DNA from: DASQUK01 sp035697145
GTDB lineage: Bacteria > Actinomycetota > Acidimicrobiia > Acidimicrobiales > VFJN01
Direction: 5' to 3'
Assembly (NCBI GenBank): GCA_035697145.1
Contig: DASSDL010000084.1
Span: 1 to 45,088 of the forward strand
Length of the DNA stretch: 45,088 nt
Positions 1-7,314 of the stretch are shown here, piece after piece. The notes beneath the pieces are model-generated. The model saw nothing but the letters and a program-made list of their open reading frames with translations, searched no databases and had not been told where the DNA came from. The position numbers and the translations under genes are program-made. Position 1 is the stretch's first letter; every line of letters begins with the position of its first letter.

Positions 1-1
1 C

Positions 2-721
2 ATCGGTGGCAATGGCATCGAGGTCGTCGCCTTCGACGGCGACGACACGCTCTGGCACAGCGAGAGCCACTTCGTCGACGCCCACGCCCGGTTTGTAGCC
101 CTGGTGGCGCCCTATGTCGACGGCGATCCCAGCGTGATCGACGAGCAGGTCGTGGCCACCGAGCGGGCCAACCTCGCCATCTACGGCTACGGGGCCAAGG
201 CGTTCACGCTGTCGCTGATCGAGTCCGCCATCGATCTGACCGGGGGGCGCGTCACCAGCAGCGAGATCAGCGCCATCCTCGACCTCGGCAAACGACTGCT
301 CGACCAGCCGGTCGAGCTGCTCGACGGCGTCGACGAGGTCGTGGCGCGACTGGCCGGCGATGGGTACCGCCTGATCGTCGTCACCAAGGGCGACCTGTTC
401 CACCAGGAGTCCAAGGTGGCCGGCTCGGGTCTGGCCGACAGGTTCGCCCGCGTCGAGATCGTGTCGGAGAAGGACGTAGGGACCTACCGGCGGGTCATGG
501 GCGAGGCCGGCGTGGCGCCCGAGAACTTCCTCATGATCGGCAACTCGGTGCGCTCGGACATCCTGCCCGTGGTCGAGCTCGGCGGGCACGCCGCCCACCT
601 GCCGTACGTCTACACCTGGGAGCTCGAGCACGTGCCGGACGCCGACGCCGAGCGGATGGGCTTCCACGAGCTGACCTCGATCCGCCAGGTGCCCGGGCTG
701 CTCGAGCACCTGTCGGGCTGA
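2..721 (+). CDS. HAD-family hydrolase, 5' end outside window
   Basis: The frame is open from base 2, and an ATG at 104 lies after the first catalytic motif, so the true start is upstream of the window. Motif I reads DGDDTLW, with the nucleophile Asp and the general acid Asp two residues later. A Thr in VVTKGD fits motif II, a Lys in SEKD fits motif III, and IGNSVRSD fits motif IV with Asn in the first acidic place. The Asn form followed by LPVVELGG and a late TWE is familiar from a subgroup of HAD phosphatases of unknown substrate. It is probably a soluble phosphatase acting on a small phosphorylated metabolite. It converges on tldD, so the context does not reveal a pathway. Family assignment is firm; substrate is unknown. 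Confidence 0.85.
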   Translation: MGGNGIEVVAFDGDDTLWHSESHFVDAHARFVALVAPYVDGDPSVIDEQVVATERANLAIYGYGAKAFTLSLIESAIDLTGGRVTSSEISAILDLGKRLLDQPVELLDGVDEVVARLAGDGYRLIVVTKGDLFHQESKVAGSGLADRFARVEIVSEKDVGTYRRVMGEAGVAPENFLMIGNSVRSDILPVVELGGHAAHLPYVYTWELEHVPDADAERMGFHELTSIRQVPGLLEHLSG

Positions 722-787
722 CCCCACCGCTTTTCCCGCGGGAATGGTCGCTACAGCAGCCGGTCCCTCGAAGAAAACGGGTGGGGT
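721..787. terminator. Possible bidirectional hairpin between convergent genes
   Basis: ACCCCACC at 721-728 is the exact inverted repeat of GGTGGGGT at 780-787. Inside lies a 12-base perfect palindrome, TTCCCGCGGGAA, at 733-744. The element sits exactly between the ends of two convergent genes. There is no proper T-tract, so its role as a terminator is an inference from position and symmetry. Confidence 0.35.
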
Positions 788-790
788 CGG

Positions 791-2227
791 TCAGCGCACG
801 CCCACCCGCACGTTCCGGAAACGCGACGGGGCGGCGTGGTGGCCGGTGTGGCCGACCTGCAGTGGTTGGCCCTTCCCACAGTGCGGCACGCCCCACACGG
901 TCCACTCGTCGGCGCCGCCCACCGCGTCGAGCGACGCCCAGAACGTCGGGCCGATCCCGGTGTACGTCGGGTTCTTGAGCATGCGGCCCAGCTGGCCGTC
1001 CTTGATCTCCCAGCCGATCTCGCAGCCGAACTGGAAGTTGAGCCGCTTGTCGTCGATCGACCACGACCGGTTGGTCTGCATGTAGATGCCGTCGCCGGTG
1101 CCGGCGATCATCGCGTCGAGCGACGACTCCCCCGGCCGGAGGCCCACGTTGGTCATCCGCACCATCGGCAGCCGGGCGGGCCCGTCGGCCCTGACCATGC
1201 CGCCCGACGCCAACCCCACCAGGGGCGCCGAGTCGCGGCCCGACAACACCCCGACCCAGCGGCCGTCGCGCACGATGTCCACGGCTTGGGCGGGCACGCC
1301 CTCGTCGTCGTAACCGAAGCTGCCCATGGCGCCGGGAAGGGTGGCGTCGGCGGTGATCTGCATCACCTCGCTGCCGAAGCGCAGGTGGCCGAGCTGGGCG
1401 GGGTCGAGCCACGAGGTGCCGGCGAACGCCGCCTCCCAGCCGAGGATGCGGTCGAGCTCCACGGCGTGGCCCACCGACTCGTGGATCTGCAGCGCCACCT
1501 GGTCGGAGTCGAGCACGATCGTCGTGGTGCCCTCCGGGCATTGCGGAGCTTCCAGGAGGGCGACCGCCTGCTCGGCCATGGTGGCGGCGTTGGCCACGAG
1601 GTCGAGGCCACGCACCAGCTCCCACCCCTGCGTGCCGTACTGGCCCCGCACGCCCGGGTACGACCGGCGCTGCGTCTCCCCGTCGCCGATGGCGGTGGCA
1701 TCCACCACCGCCCCGCACTCGACCAGGCGCTGGCTGATGCGGCTGCCCTCGCTGGACACGAACCACTTCTCGGTGTCCCACACCTGGTAGCTGGCCTGGG
1801 CGAGGGGGACTCCGACGTCGTTGGCGGCACCGGTGGCGTCGACCAACAGGTCGCCCTTCTCGGCGAGGCCGATGTCATCGAGCGGATGCACCTGCCACGC
1901 CGAGGACCACTCGGCCTCCACCACCGGCGCCGGCGCCAGGTCGAGCGGCGGACCGGCGACCCGGCCGGATGCCCGCGCCACCGCGGCCGCGCCTTCACCG
2001 GCGCCGCGGGCGGCCGCCGCGGTGAGTGTCGGTGTGGCCTGGAACCCCCAGGAGGATCCGATCAGGGCCCGCACCCCGATGCCGGCGTTCTCGGCCTGGG
2101 TGAGGTCCTCGACCACCCGGTTGCGGGCCTCCATGGACTCGTGCCGGATGACCATCACGCGGGCATCGGCGTACCGGGCACCGGCGGCGAGCGCCGCCTC
2201 GACGGCGGCGGTGGCGAGCTCGAGCAT
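791..2227 (-). CDS. tldD: TldD-type metalloprotease
   Basis: At 478 residues this has the usual TldD length. The zinc motif HESVGH lies at residues 249-254, matching the HExxxH of TldD-type subunits; the partner TldE/PmbA lacks it. The C-terminus (CGKGQP, then GHH..P..FRNV) also matches the family. TldD normally forms a heterodimer with TldE and degrades unfolded or modified peptides; it processes microcin B17 and supports CcdA turnover in E. coli. No tldE is in the window, which is unusual because the two genes are often adjacent. The start codon shares one base with the stop of the upstream EthD-like gene (TGATG), so translation is probably coupled. Confidence 0.9.
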   Translation of the reverse strand: MLELATAAVEAALAAGARYADARVMVIRHESMEARNRVVEDLTQAENAGIGVRALIGSSWGFQATPTLTAAAARGAGEGAAAVARASGRVAGPPLDLAPAPVVEAEWSSAWQVHPLDDIGLAEKGDLLVDATGAANDVGVPLAQASYQVWDTEKWFVSSEGSRISQRLVECGAVVDATAIGDGETQRRSYPGVRGQYGTQGWELVRGLDLVANAATMAEQAVALLEAPQCPEGTTTIVLDSDQVALQIHESVGHAVELDRILGWEAAFAGTSWLDPAQLGHLRFGSEVMQITADATLPGAMGSFGYDDEGVPAQAVDIVRDGRWVGVLSGRDSAPLVGLASGGMVRADGPARLPMVRMTNVGLRPGESSLDAMIAGTGDGIYMQTNRSWSIDDKRLNFQFGCEIGWEIKDGQLGRMLKNPTYTGIGPTFWASLDAVGGADEWTVWGVPHCGKGQPLQVGHTGHHAAPSRFRNVRVGVR

Positions 2228-2589
2228 CAGTCCTCTAGTCCCTCGATGATGATGCGGGGTTCATCGGTCAGAAGGTAGACGCCGCCGGCGAGGTCGAGGA
2301 GCTGACGTTCGTCCGGTGCGATGGTCTCCTGGTAGCCGGGGTCGGCGGTCATGGCGACGAAGTCGTCGACGCTGCGGTACCACTGCATGGCTACGCCATC
2401 GAAACCCTCGGTGCCGGCCCAGGCGTTGGCGCCGGTGGCCACGCGGGGGTGTTGTTCGTAACGGACGAGGCGGCTCCGGACGGCGGGTACCGACACGATC
2501 TTGCCGGCGTGCACGTCCCGCCAGTGGGCCTGGAACTCCTCGGCTGTCAGCGCCGGGTTGCGGCGGAGCATCGCGGTCAGGCGGATCAT
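2227..2589 (-). CDS. EthD-domain protein
   Basis: A 120-residue protein with the ferredoxin-like EthD/dimeric alpha-beta barrel pattern: it begins IRLTAMLRRNPALTAEEFQ, then HW..VHA, and later an aromatic-rich AMQWY. EthD-like proteins accompany cytochrome P450 ether degradation or bind small hydrophobic compounds, but many have no known role. I chose the ATG at 2589 over a start at 2637 because GGGAGG lies about 8 bases upstream and the extra residues would run through the divergent promoter region. It is the first gene of a two-gene unit with tldD. Function is unassigned beyond the fold. Confidence 0.8.
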   Translation of the reverse strand: MIRLTAMLRRNPALTAEEFQAHWRDVHAGKIVSVPAVRSRLVRYEQHPRVATGANAWAGTEGFDGVAMQWYRSVDDFVAMTADPGYQETIAPDERQLLDLAGGVYLLTDEPRIIIEGLED

Positions 2590-2669
2590 CTGTGCTCCCT
2601 CCCCTGTGTGGACAGACTGGTTGTACACGTGTGGCACATGACCGCACAGCTACCACCGGAAAGCAACCG
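2590..2669. promoter_or_regulatory. Divergent promoter region with ACACGTGT palindrome
   Basis: This 80-base gap separates the leftward EthD-tldD pair from the rightward CMD-SDR pair. It contains the 8-base palindrome ACACGTGT at 2625-2632, flanked by TTGT and GGCACA, which could be a repressor site. The same palindrome recurs upstream of the TetR gene near 31.8 kb. No convincing -35/-10 pair is visible. Confidence 0.35.
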
Positions 2670-3236
2670 ATGACGCAACCGACGACAAGGCCAACCGCGC
2701 CCCGTATCCCGCCGTTGCCGCCCGACGAACGCGACGAGCGGGCCAACGAGCTGCTGGCCCAGGTGGGGGCACCGGTTCGGTCCGCCGGCAACCTGTTCGC
2801 CACGTTCATCCGTCACCCCGGCCTGTTCCGCCGCTGGCTTCCGTTCGGCGGCAAGCTCCTGGCGGGCTTGCTGCCCGACCGCGACCGCGAGCTGCTCATC
2901 CTGCGGACGGCCTGGCACTGCGGGTCCGACTACGAGTGGAGCCAGCACGTGCGCATCGCCGGCGGCGCCGGGGTCACGGCCGAGGAGACGGACCGGCTCC
3001 GGGCCGCCGACGCCACGGACGATCCGGCGTGGGCGCCGTTCGACGCGGCGTTGATCCGCGCTGCCGACGAGCTGCACGAGGACTGCTGCCTCGGCGACGC
3101 CAGCTGGGCGGCGTTGGCCGGACGCTACGACGACCGCCAGCTCATCGAGGTGCCCATGCTTGTCGGGCACTACCACCTGCTCGCCTTTACGCTGAACTCG
3201 CTCGGGATCCAAGTCGAGGAGGCCGGCGAGGAATGA
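2670..3236 (+). CDS. Carboxymuconolactone decarboxylase-family protein
   Basis: A 188-residue protein with the AhpD/CMD fold signature: a run of RELLILRTAWHCGSDYEW followed by SQH, with Cys84, Glu89 and His93 in the expected relation. True AhpD has CxxC; here only one cysteine is present, as in many gamma-CMD homologues. Members act as decarboxylases, thiol peroxidase partners or enzymes of unknown reaction. The ATG at 2670 is chosen because upstream sequence in this frame is promoter and is low-complexity when translated. Its stop overlaps the next start as ATGA, so it forms an operon with the SDR. The pairing suggests oxidation of a cyclic or aromatic compound, but no substrate is evident. 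Confidence 0.85.
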   Translation: MTQPTTRPTAPRIPPLPPDERDERANELLAQVGAPVRSAGNLFATFIRHPGLFRRWLPFGGKLLAGLLPDRDRELLILRTAWHCGSDYEWSQHVRIAGGAGVTAEETDRLRAADATDDPAWAPFDAALIRAADELHEDCCLGDASWAALAGRYDDRQLIEVPMLVGHYHLLAFTLNSLGIQVEEAGEE

Positions 3237-4036
3237 CCGCCGTGGCGCCGCGGCTATCGCAACGGACCGTGCTGGTCGTGGGCGCTGGCACGCAGGCGTC
3301 GGACGAGCCTGACGCCCCCATCGGCAACGGTCGCGCCATCTCGGTACTGGCCGCCCGCGCCGGGGCGAACGTCGTCTGCGTCGACCGCGACGCGGCCGCC
3401 GCCGAGGGGACCGCCGAGATGGTCCGGAGCGAGCGCGCGGACGCCACGGTGGTGGTTGGGGACGTCACGTCGGCCGCCGACTGCGCCGCCATGGTGGGCC
3501 GGGCGATGGACGCCGGTGGCGGACGGCTCGACGGCGTGGTGGTCAACGTCGGCATCGGGCGGGGTGCCGGGCTCGCGGGCACGTCGGTCGAAGACTGGGA
3601 TGCGACCATGGCCGCCAACCTGCGCGGTCACTTCCTGGTGGCCCGGACCGCCCTCGAGGCGCTGGGCGAGGCTGCGCCCGGCGATGGCGGGGGCAGCATC
3701 GTCTTCATCGGCTCGGTCGCCGGCCTCCAGCCGGGCAGCCGGCTGCCGGCGTACGACGCCTCGAAGGCCGGGCTCATCGGCTTGGCCCGTCACGTGGCGC
3801 TGGAGGGGGCCCGGCGGGGCGTGCGCGCCAACGTGGTGGCGCCGGGGCTCATCGACACACCCCTGGGAAGGCTGGCCACGAGGGGCCGCCCGTCCCGAGC
3901 CCGCACCCCGGTCCCACTGGGTCGCCACGGCACCGCCTGGGAGGTGGGCGCGGTCGTCGTGTTCCTCCTGTCGGACGAGGCCAGCTACGTCACCGGCCAG
4001 GTGCTCGCCGTGGACGGAGGGCTCAGCCTGATCTGA
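3233..4036 (+). CDS. Short-chain dehydrogenase/reductase (SDR)
   Basis: A 267-residue SDR. The catalytic set Ser161, Tyr174 and Lys178 (YDASK) is intact, NVGIG stands where NNAG is usual, and the C-terminus has the classical VTGQVLAVDGG. The N-terminal dinucleotide loop is longer than usual: GAGTQ is separated from IGNGRA by about eight residues rich in Asp and Pro, instead of a compact TGxxxGIG. Asp51 after the second beta strand suggests preference for NAD(H). It overlaps the CMD gene by four bases, and its 3' end overlaps the convergent TetR gene by 14 bases. Substrate unknown. Confidence 0.88.
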   Translation: MTAVAPRLSQRTVLVVGAGTQASDEPDAPIGNGRAISVLAARAGANVVCVDRDAAAAEGTAEMVRSERADATVVVGDVTSAADCAAMVGRAMDAGGGRLDGVVVNVGIGRGAGLAGTSVEDWDATMAANLRGHFLVARTALEALGEAAPGDGGGSIVFIGSVAGLQPGSRLPAYDASKAGLIGLARHVALEGARRGVRANVVAPGLIDTPLGRLATRGRPSRARTPVPLGRHGTAWEVGAVVVFLLSDEASYVTGQVLAVDGGLSLI

Positions 4037-4697
4037 GAGGTTGCGGCCTCTGGCCGGTGGTGCCCCAGAAGATCTGACGCGCCACCGAGATCCGGACGTC
4101 GGCGGCACGGATGCCCCATGCCTCGAAGCTGTGCTGGTGCGCGGCCACGTTGGCCAGGGTGGCGACGAGCGTCCCCGCCTGGGCCAGGGGGTGGACACCG
4201 AGGTTCCTCTCCTCGGCCTGGATGCCCTTGATCGTCTCCGCCAACTGCACGGTGACGTTGTTGAGCAACTCCAGATGGATCTTCCGGAAGCGGCGGTCGC
4301 CCTCCTCGGCGCCGAGGTCGACGACCCGGATCACGGGCCGGTGCTGATCCCAGAAGGCGAAGAAGGCGTCGGTGAGCTCGAGCGCCGTCCGGTAGCCGGC
4401 CTTGCCCTTCCAGGTGCCCTCGCCCACGATGCGGACCAGCCGCTCACTGTCGAGCGCCATTTCCTGCGCCAACACCAGGATGGCGTCCTCGACGTCGCCG
4501 AAGTACTGGTAGAAGGTGGCGGGCGACGTGCCGGCCTCACGGGCGATGTCGATGACCTTGAGCGACCGGTACGAGCTGGTGCGCAGCATCTCCGCGGTGC
4601 AATCCAGCAGGCGCTGACGGGTGGCCCGTCCCCGCCGCCCCGGCACGCGCCCGTCGGCGGCCCGCAGGTCATCGATCACCTCGACCAGTTCGACCAC
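4023..4697 (-). CDS. TetR-family transcriptional regulator
   Basis: A 224-residue protein with an N-terminal helix-turn-helix: TRQRLLDCTAEML, then VIDIAREAGTSPATFYQYF, the standard TetR DNA-binding segment. The long helical C-terminal domain (FFAFWDQHRPVIRVVDLGAEEGD) would bind the ligand; this kind of C-terminus is common among regulators of lipid and steroid genes. The start is a GTG at 4697 preceded at 6 bases by TAGCCT, so the message is probably leaderless. It converges on and overlaps the SDR gene. It may control the nearby LLM/isochorismatase unit or the CMD-SDR unit; the sequence does not decide. Confidence 0.9.
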   Translation of the reverse strand: MVELVEVIDDLRAADGRVPGRRGRATRQRLLDCTAEMLRTSSYRSLKVIDIAREAGTSPATFYQYFGDVEDAILVLAQEMALDSERLVRIVGEGTWKGKAGYRTALELTDAFFAFWDQHRPVIRVVDLGAEEGDRRFRKIHLELLNNVTVQLAETIKGIQAEERNLGVHPLAQAGTLVATLANVAAHQHSFEAWGIRAADVRISVARQIFWGTTGQRPQPLRSG

Positions 4698-4703
4698 GGC
4701 GCC

Positions 4704-4709
4704 AGGCTA
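4704..4709 (-). promoter_or_regulatory. Probable -10 element of leaderless TetR message
   Basis: On the minus strand TAGCCT (TANNNT form) lies 6 bases before the GTG start, too close for a separate ribosome binding site. No good -35 hexamer is visible (CTGATG about 17 bases upstream is weak). Confidence 0.4.
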
Positions 4710-4757
4710 ACCCGCGCCTGACGGACCATCAGGGGACGGGCACGGCGGTATGGGCCT

Positions 4758-5627
4758 TCAGTCCGGGGCGATGTAGGTGGCGGCGAAGCGCTCGAGGGTG
4801 CGCCGGTTGTCATCCAGCGAAGCGAATGTGAGCCCCTCGATGAGCCATGCCGACGTGATCAGGGCGGTCACCCCCAGCTCGTCCAGCTCGGCGCACACGT
4901 CGGCGTCAGGCAATCGGTCGGTGACCGCCGCCTGGATCTCGAACGGCCGGCCCTCGGTGCCGTACTCGCGGCGGTAGGCCTGCAGGCGCTCGACGTAGCC
5001 CCGCAGCTCGTCGAGCGGGTAGTGCGTGCCCAGCCACCCGTCGCCGATGCGTGCTGCCCGCCGGAGCGCGACCTCGGTCTGTCCACCTATGAGGATGGCC
5101 ACGGGCTGCGCCGGCGCCGGGGCCATCTCCAGCTGGTCGAAGTCGTAGAACTCGCCGTGGTGCTCCACCATGCCGCCGCGCCAGAGGGTGCGCAGCACCT
5201 CGATCTGCTCCTCCATGCGGGCACCCCGCCGGGCGAAGGGCTGCTCGAGCTGGTCGAACTCCTCACGCATCCAGCCGGCGCCCACGCCGAGCAGCACCCG
5301 GTCTCCGGACAGGTAGGCGGCGGTGCCCACCGCCTTCGCCACCACGAAGGGGTTGCGGGCGGGCAGGACGTAGACGTGCGTGGCAAAGCGGATGCGCTCC
5401 GTGGCCGCGGCCAGCGCACCCGTCATCACCCAGACGTCGGGCCACGGCGTCTCCGGCGGGAAGCTGGGTCGCCCGCTGCGGCTGTACGGGTACGACGACT
5501 CGAGCTTGCCCGGATAGAACACATGGTCGGACAGCGACACCTGGTCGAAGCCCACGTCCTCGGCGCACCGGGTCAGCTCCACCCAGTCGGCCGGCGGCGC
5601 GTACATGAGCGACTGGCAGAACTTCAT
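4758..5627 (-). CDS. LLM-class F420-type oxidoreductase
   Basis: A 289-residue bacterial luciferase-like TIM-barrel protein. It shows the family landmarks VSLSDHVFYP near residue 31, the strand ATHVYVLPARNPFVVAKAVGT, GVGAGWMREEF and the later PVAILIGGQT with GDGWLG. This combination is typical of actinobacterial F420-dependent oxidoreductases rather than FMN luciferases. The ATG at 5627 has GGGGGAT just upstream. It lies 22 bases after the isochorismatase-like gene on the same strand, so the two are probably co-transcribed. Reaction and substrate are unknown; F420 use is inferred from the family. Confidence 0.88.
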   Translation of the reverse strand: MKFCQSLMYAPPADWVELTRCAEDVGFDQVSLSDHVFYPGKLESSYPYSRSGRPSFPPETPWPDVWVMTGALAAATERIRFATHVYVLPARNPFVVAKAVGTAAYLSGDRVLLGVGAGWMREEFDQLEQPFARRGARMEEQIEVLRTLWRGGMVEHHGEFYDFDQLEMAPAPAQPVAILIGGQTEVALRRAARIGDGWLGTHYPLDELRGYVERLQAYRREYGTEGRPFEIQAAVTDRLPDADVCAELDELGVTALITSAWLIEGLTFASLDDNRRTLERFAATYIAPD

Positions 5628-5649
5628 CGGATCCCCCGAGCCGCGGCGG

Positions 5650-6273
5650 CTACTGCTTCGACCAGATCTCGACCAGCTCGTCGACCGTGGTGAGCGTGGC
5701 CAGCAGGCTCAACGTGTTGTCGATCATGGCGTCGGCGTAGTCGGTGGGGACGCCACACACGGCGTCGCGGGGCAGCACGACGTCATAGCCGTGGTTGACC
5801 GCATCCATCACCAGGTTGGTGATCGCCACGTTGACCGAGACGCCCGCCACCACGATCGTGTGCAGGTCGAGGTTGCGCAGGACCGGGTCGAGGTCGGTGC
5901 CGGCCATGGGGTTGAGCCCGTGGGCGCGCGTGAGCACCAGGTCGTCGGGTTCGGCACCGACCTCGGGGATCACGGCCGTCGTCACGCCCCCGCGATCGAA
6001 CCGCACCGGCGATCGACGGGCGCTCATGAACAGCCGGGCGTTGGTGTTGGTGGCCTTGAAGTCGGGTCGATGCGAGAACGTGCAGTGGATCACCTGCACA
6101 CCCGCCACCCGCGCCGCCTTCACGAGTCGGGCCGTGGCCGGGATCATCGCCTCCCGCGCCACCTCCGCGAGCTGGGGGAAGGCGCTGGGCTCCCCCAGGA
6201 GCCCGTTCTGGATCTCCGAGGTGACCACTGCGGCGCGCCAGGGAGTCACGAGAGAAGCCAGATCCACAGCCAT
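5650..6273 (-). CDS. Isochorismatase-fold protein with altered catalytic triad
   Basis: A 207-residue cysteine-hydrolase fold protein. In typical members the triad is Asp (DxQ), Lys and Cys. Here the first position reads TSEIQNG (Glu in place of Asp), the Lys site reads VLTRAHGLNP (Arg), and the nucleophile region GVSVNVAITN has Ala where GVATDxCV has Cys. All three residues are therefore changed, while the surrounding fold motifs, including HGYDVVLPRDAV and VDELVEIW, are kept. I believe related sequences with the ExQ form are widespread in actinobacteria, so this is probably a divergent clade and not a broken gene. It is unlikely to be a normal hydrolase. It is the first gene of a unit with the LLM oxidoreductase. 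Confidence 0.8.
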   Translation of the reverse strand: MAVDLASLVTPWRAAVVTSEIQNGLLGEPSAFPQLAEVAREAMIPATARLVKAARVAGVQVIHCTFSHRPDFKATNTNARLFMSARRSPVRFDRGGVTTAVIPEVGAEPDDLVLTRAHGLNPMAGTDLDPVLRNLDLHTIVVAGVSVNVAITNLVMDAVNHGYDVVLPRDAVCGVPTDYADAMIDNTLSLLATLTTVDELVEIWSKQ

Positions 6274-6557
6274 GGGCCGACAGTATCTGACGGACGGATG
6301 CCCCGTTGCGCTGACCCCGGATTCGACTGGTGGCGCGCGTTCTGGCCAGCAATAGCACGTCCGCTGCGCGTATCGGAGAGTCGCGCCCACCCGGCGGGGC
6401 GGGTGTCGCGCAGGTGTCCCCGGTAAACACCTGGGCGATTTCGCCGCTAGCTCTTGCACCCGGCGGTCGTCGTGTCACCATCCGTAGTCGTGGGCGACCA
6501 TGCCGGCCCGCGAATCTCCGGGGTTGCGCGCCGCTGGTGCGGATACGGTCGCCGACT
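6274..6557. promoter_or_regulatory. Divergent intergenic region with two inverted repeats
   Basis: This 284-base gap divides the leftward isochorismatase unit from the rightward VOC gene. CAGGTGT at 6411-6417 and ACACCTG at 6427-6433 form a perfect 7-base inverted repeat with a 9-base spacer. GGCGATTTCGCC at 6434-6445 follows directly. On the plus strand TACGGT at 6544-6549 lies 8 bases before the VOC ATG, and on the minus strand TACTGT lies 6 bases before the isochorismatase ATG; both look like leaderless -10 elements. I see no coding sequence in the gap. Confidence 0.4.
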
Positions 6558-7304
6558 ATGCCAACTCGCCTGCACTCACTGGTCGTCGACGCTGCCGATC
6601 CCTCGGCATTGGCCCGGTTCTGGGCGGTGGCGACCGGTTGGCCCGTTACCTACGAAGAGCCCGACGAGGTGGTGGTCGAGCCGCCCGAGGACGACACCGG
6701 AACGCCCATCGAGCCCGGTCTGCCGCTGGTGTTCGGGCGGGTCGACGACCCCAAGGTGTCGAAGAACCGCGTGCACATCGACCTCAACAGCCGCTCGGCC
6801 GACGAGCAGCGCGAGATCGTCGAGCGGCTGCTGGCCCACGGCGCCGAGCCAGCCGACATCGGGCAGGCCGACGTGCGCTGGGTCGTGCTGGCCGACCCGG
6901 AGGGCAACGAGTTCTGTGTGCTCGATCCCCGTGACGACTACGCCCGGGCCGGAGCTATGGCGGCGATCGTCGTGGACACGCCCGACCCGCCGGCCCTCGC
7001 CGCGTTCTGGACCGAGGCGGCCGGGTGGCCCATCGTGGGCCAGGGCGACGACTACGCGGCGCTGGCGCGGCCCGACGGCACGGGCCCCCGGCTCGAGCTC
7101 GTCCAGGTGACCGACCCCAAGGTGGCCAAGAACCGCGTACACATCGACGTCGCCCCCTACGCCGCCGACGACCAGGCGGCGGAGGTGTCGAGGATCCGCG
7201 GCCTCGGCGCCGCCCCGGCCGACGTCGGGCAGGGGGAGCAGACCTGGGTGGTGCTGGCCGATCCTGACGGAAACGAGTTCTGCGTCCTGAGCCCGCGGGA
7301 TTGA
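6558..7304 (+). CDS. Two-domain VOC (glyoxalase/bleomycin-resistance-like) protein
   Basis: A 248-residue protein made of two tandem VOC modules, roughly residues 1-130 and 134-248. Each ends with almost the same segment (WVVLADPxGNEFCVL then a Pro-Arg-Asp), and each has KNRVHID at the equivalent site, so the gene arose by internal duplication. VOC proteins bind a divalent metal and act as lyases, dioxygenases or drug-binding proteins; the repeated His (VHID) and Glu (GNEF) are the likely metal ligands. The ATG at 6558 is chosen because TACGGT lies 8 bases upstream and earlier sequence in frame is not VOC-like. Substrate unknown. It converges on the glycosyltransferase gene, and a short hairpin, GAGTG/CACTC, lies at the junction. 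Confidence 0.88.
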   Translation: MPTRLHSLVVDAADPSALARFWAVATGWPVTYEEPDEVVVEPPEDDTGTPIEPGLPLVFGRVDDPKVSKNRVHIDLNSRSADEQREIVERLLAHGAEPADIGQADVRWVVLADPEGNEFCVLDPRDDYARAGAMAAIVVDTPDPPALAAFWTEAAGWPIVGQGDDYAALARPDGTGPRLELVQVTDPKVAKNRVHIDVAPYAADDQAAEVSRIRGLGAAPADVGQGEQTWVVLADPDGNEFCVLSPRD

Positions 7305-7314
7305 GAGTGCTTGT

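Noticed and set aside
836..2278. A 480-codon plus-strand frame opposite tldD
   Set aside because: Composition is typical of antisense GC-rich DNA, and tldD on the other strand carries the complete TldD motifs.
2590..2637. Sixteen extra N-terminal residues for the EthD-domain protein
   Set aside because: They cover the divergent promoter and the ACACGTGT palindrome; the ATG at 2589 has a good ribosome site.
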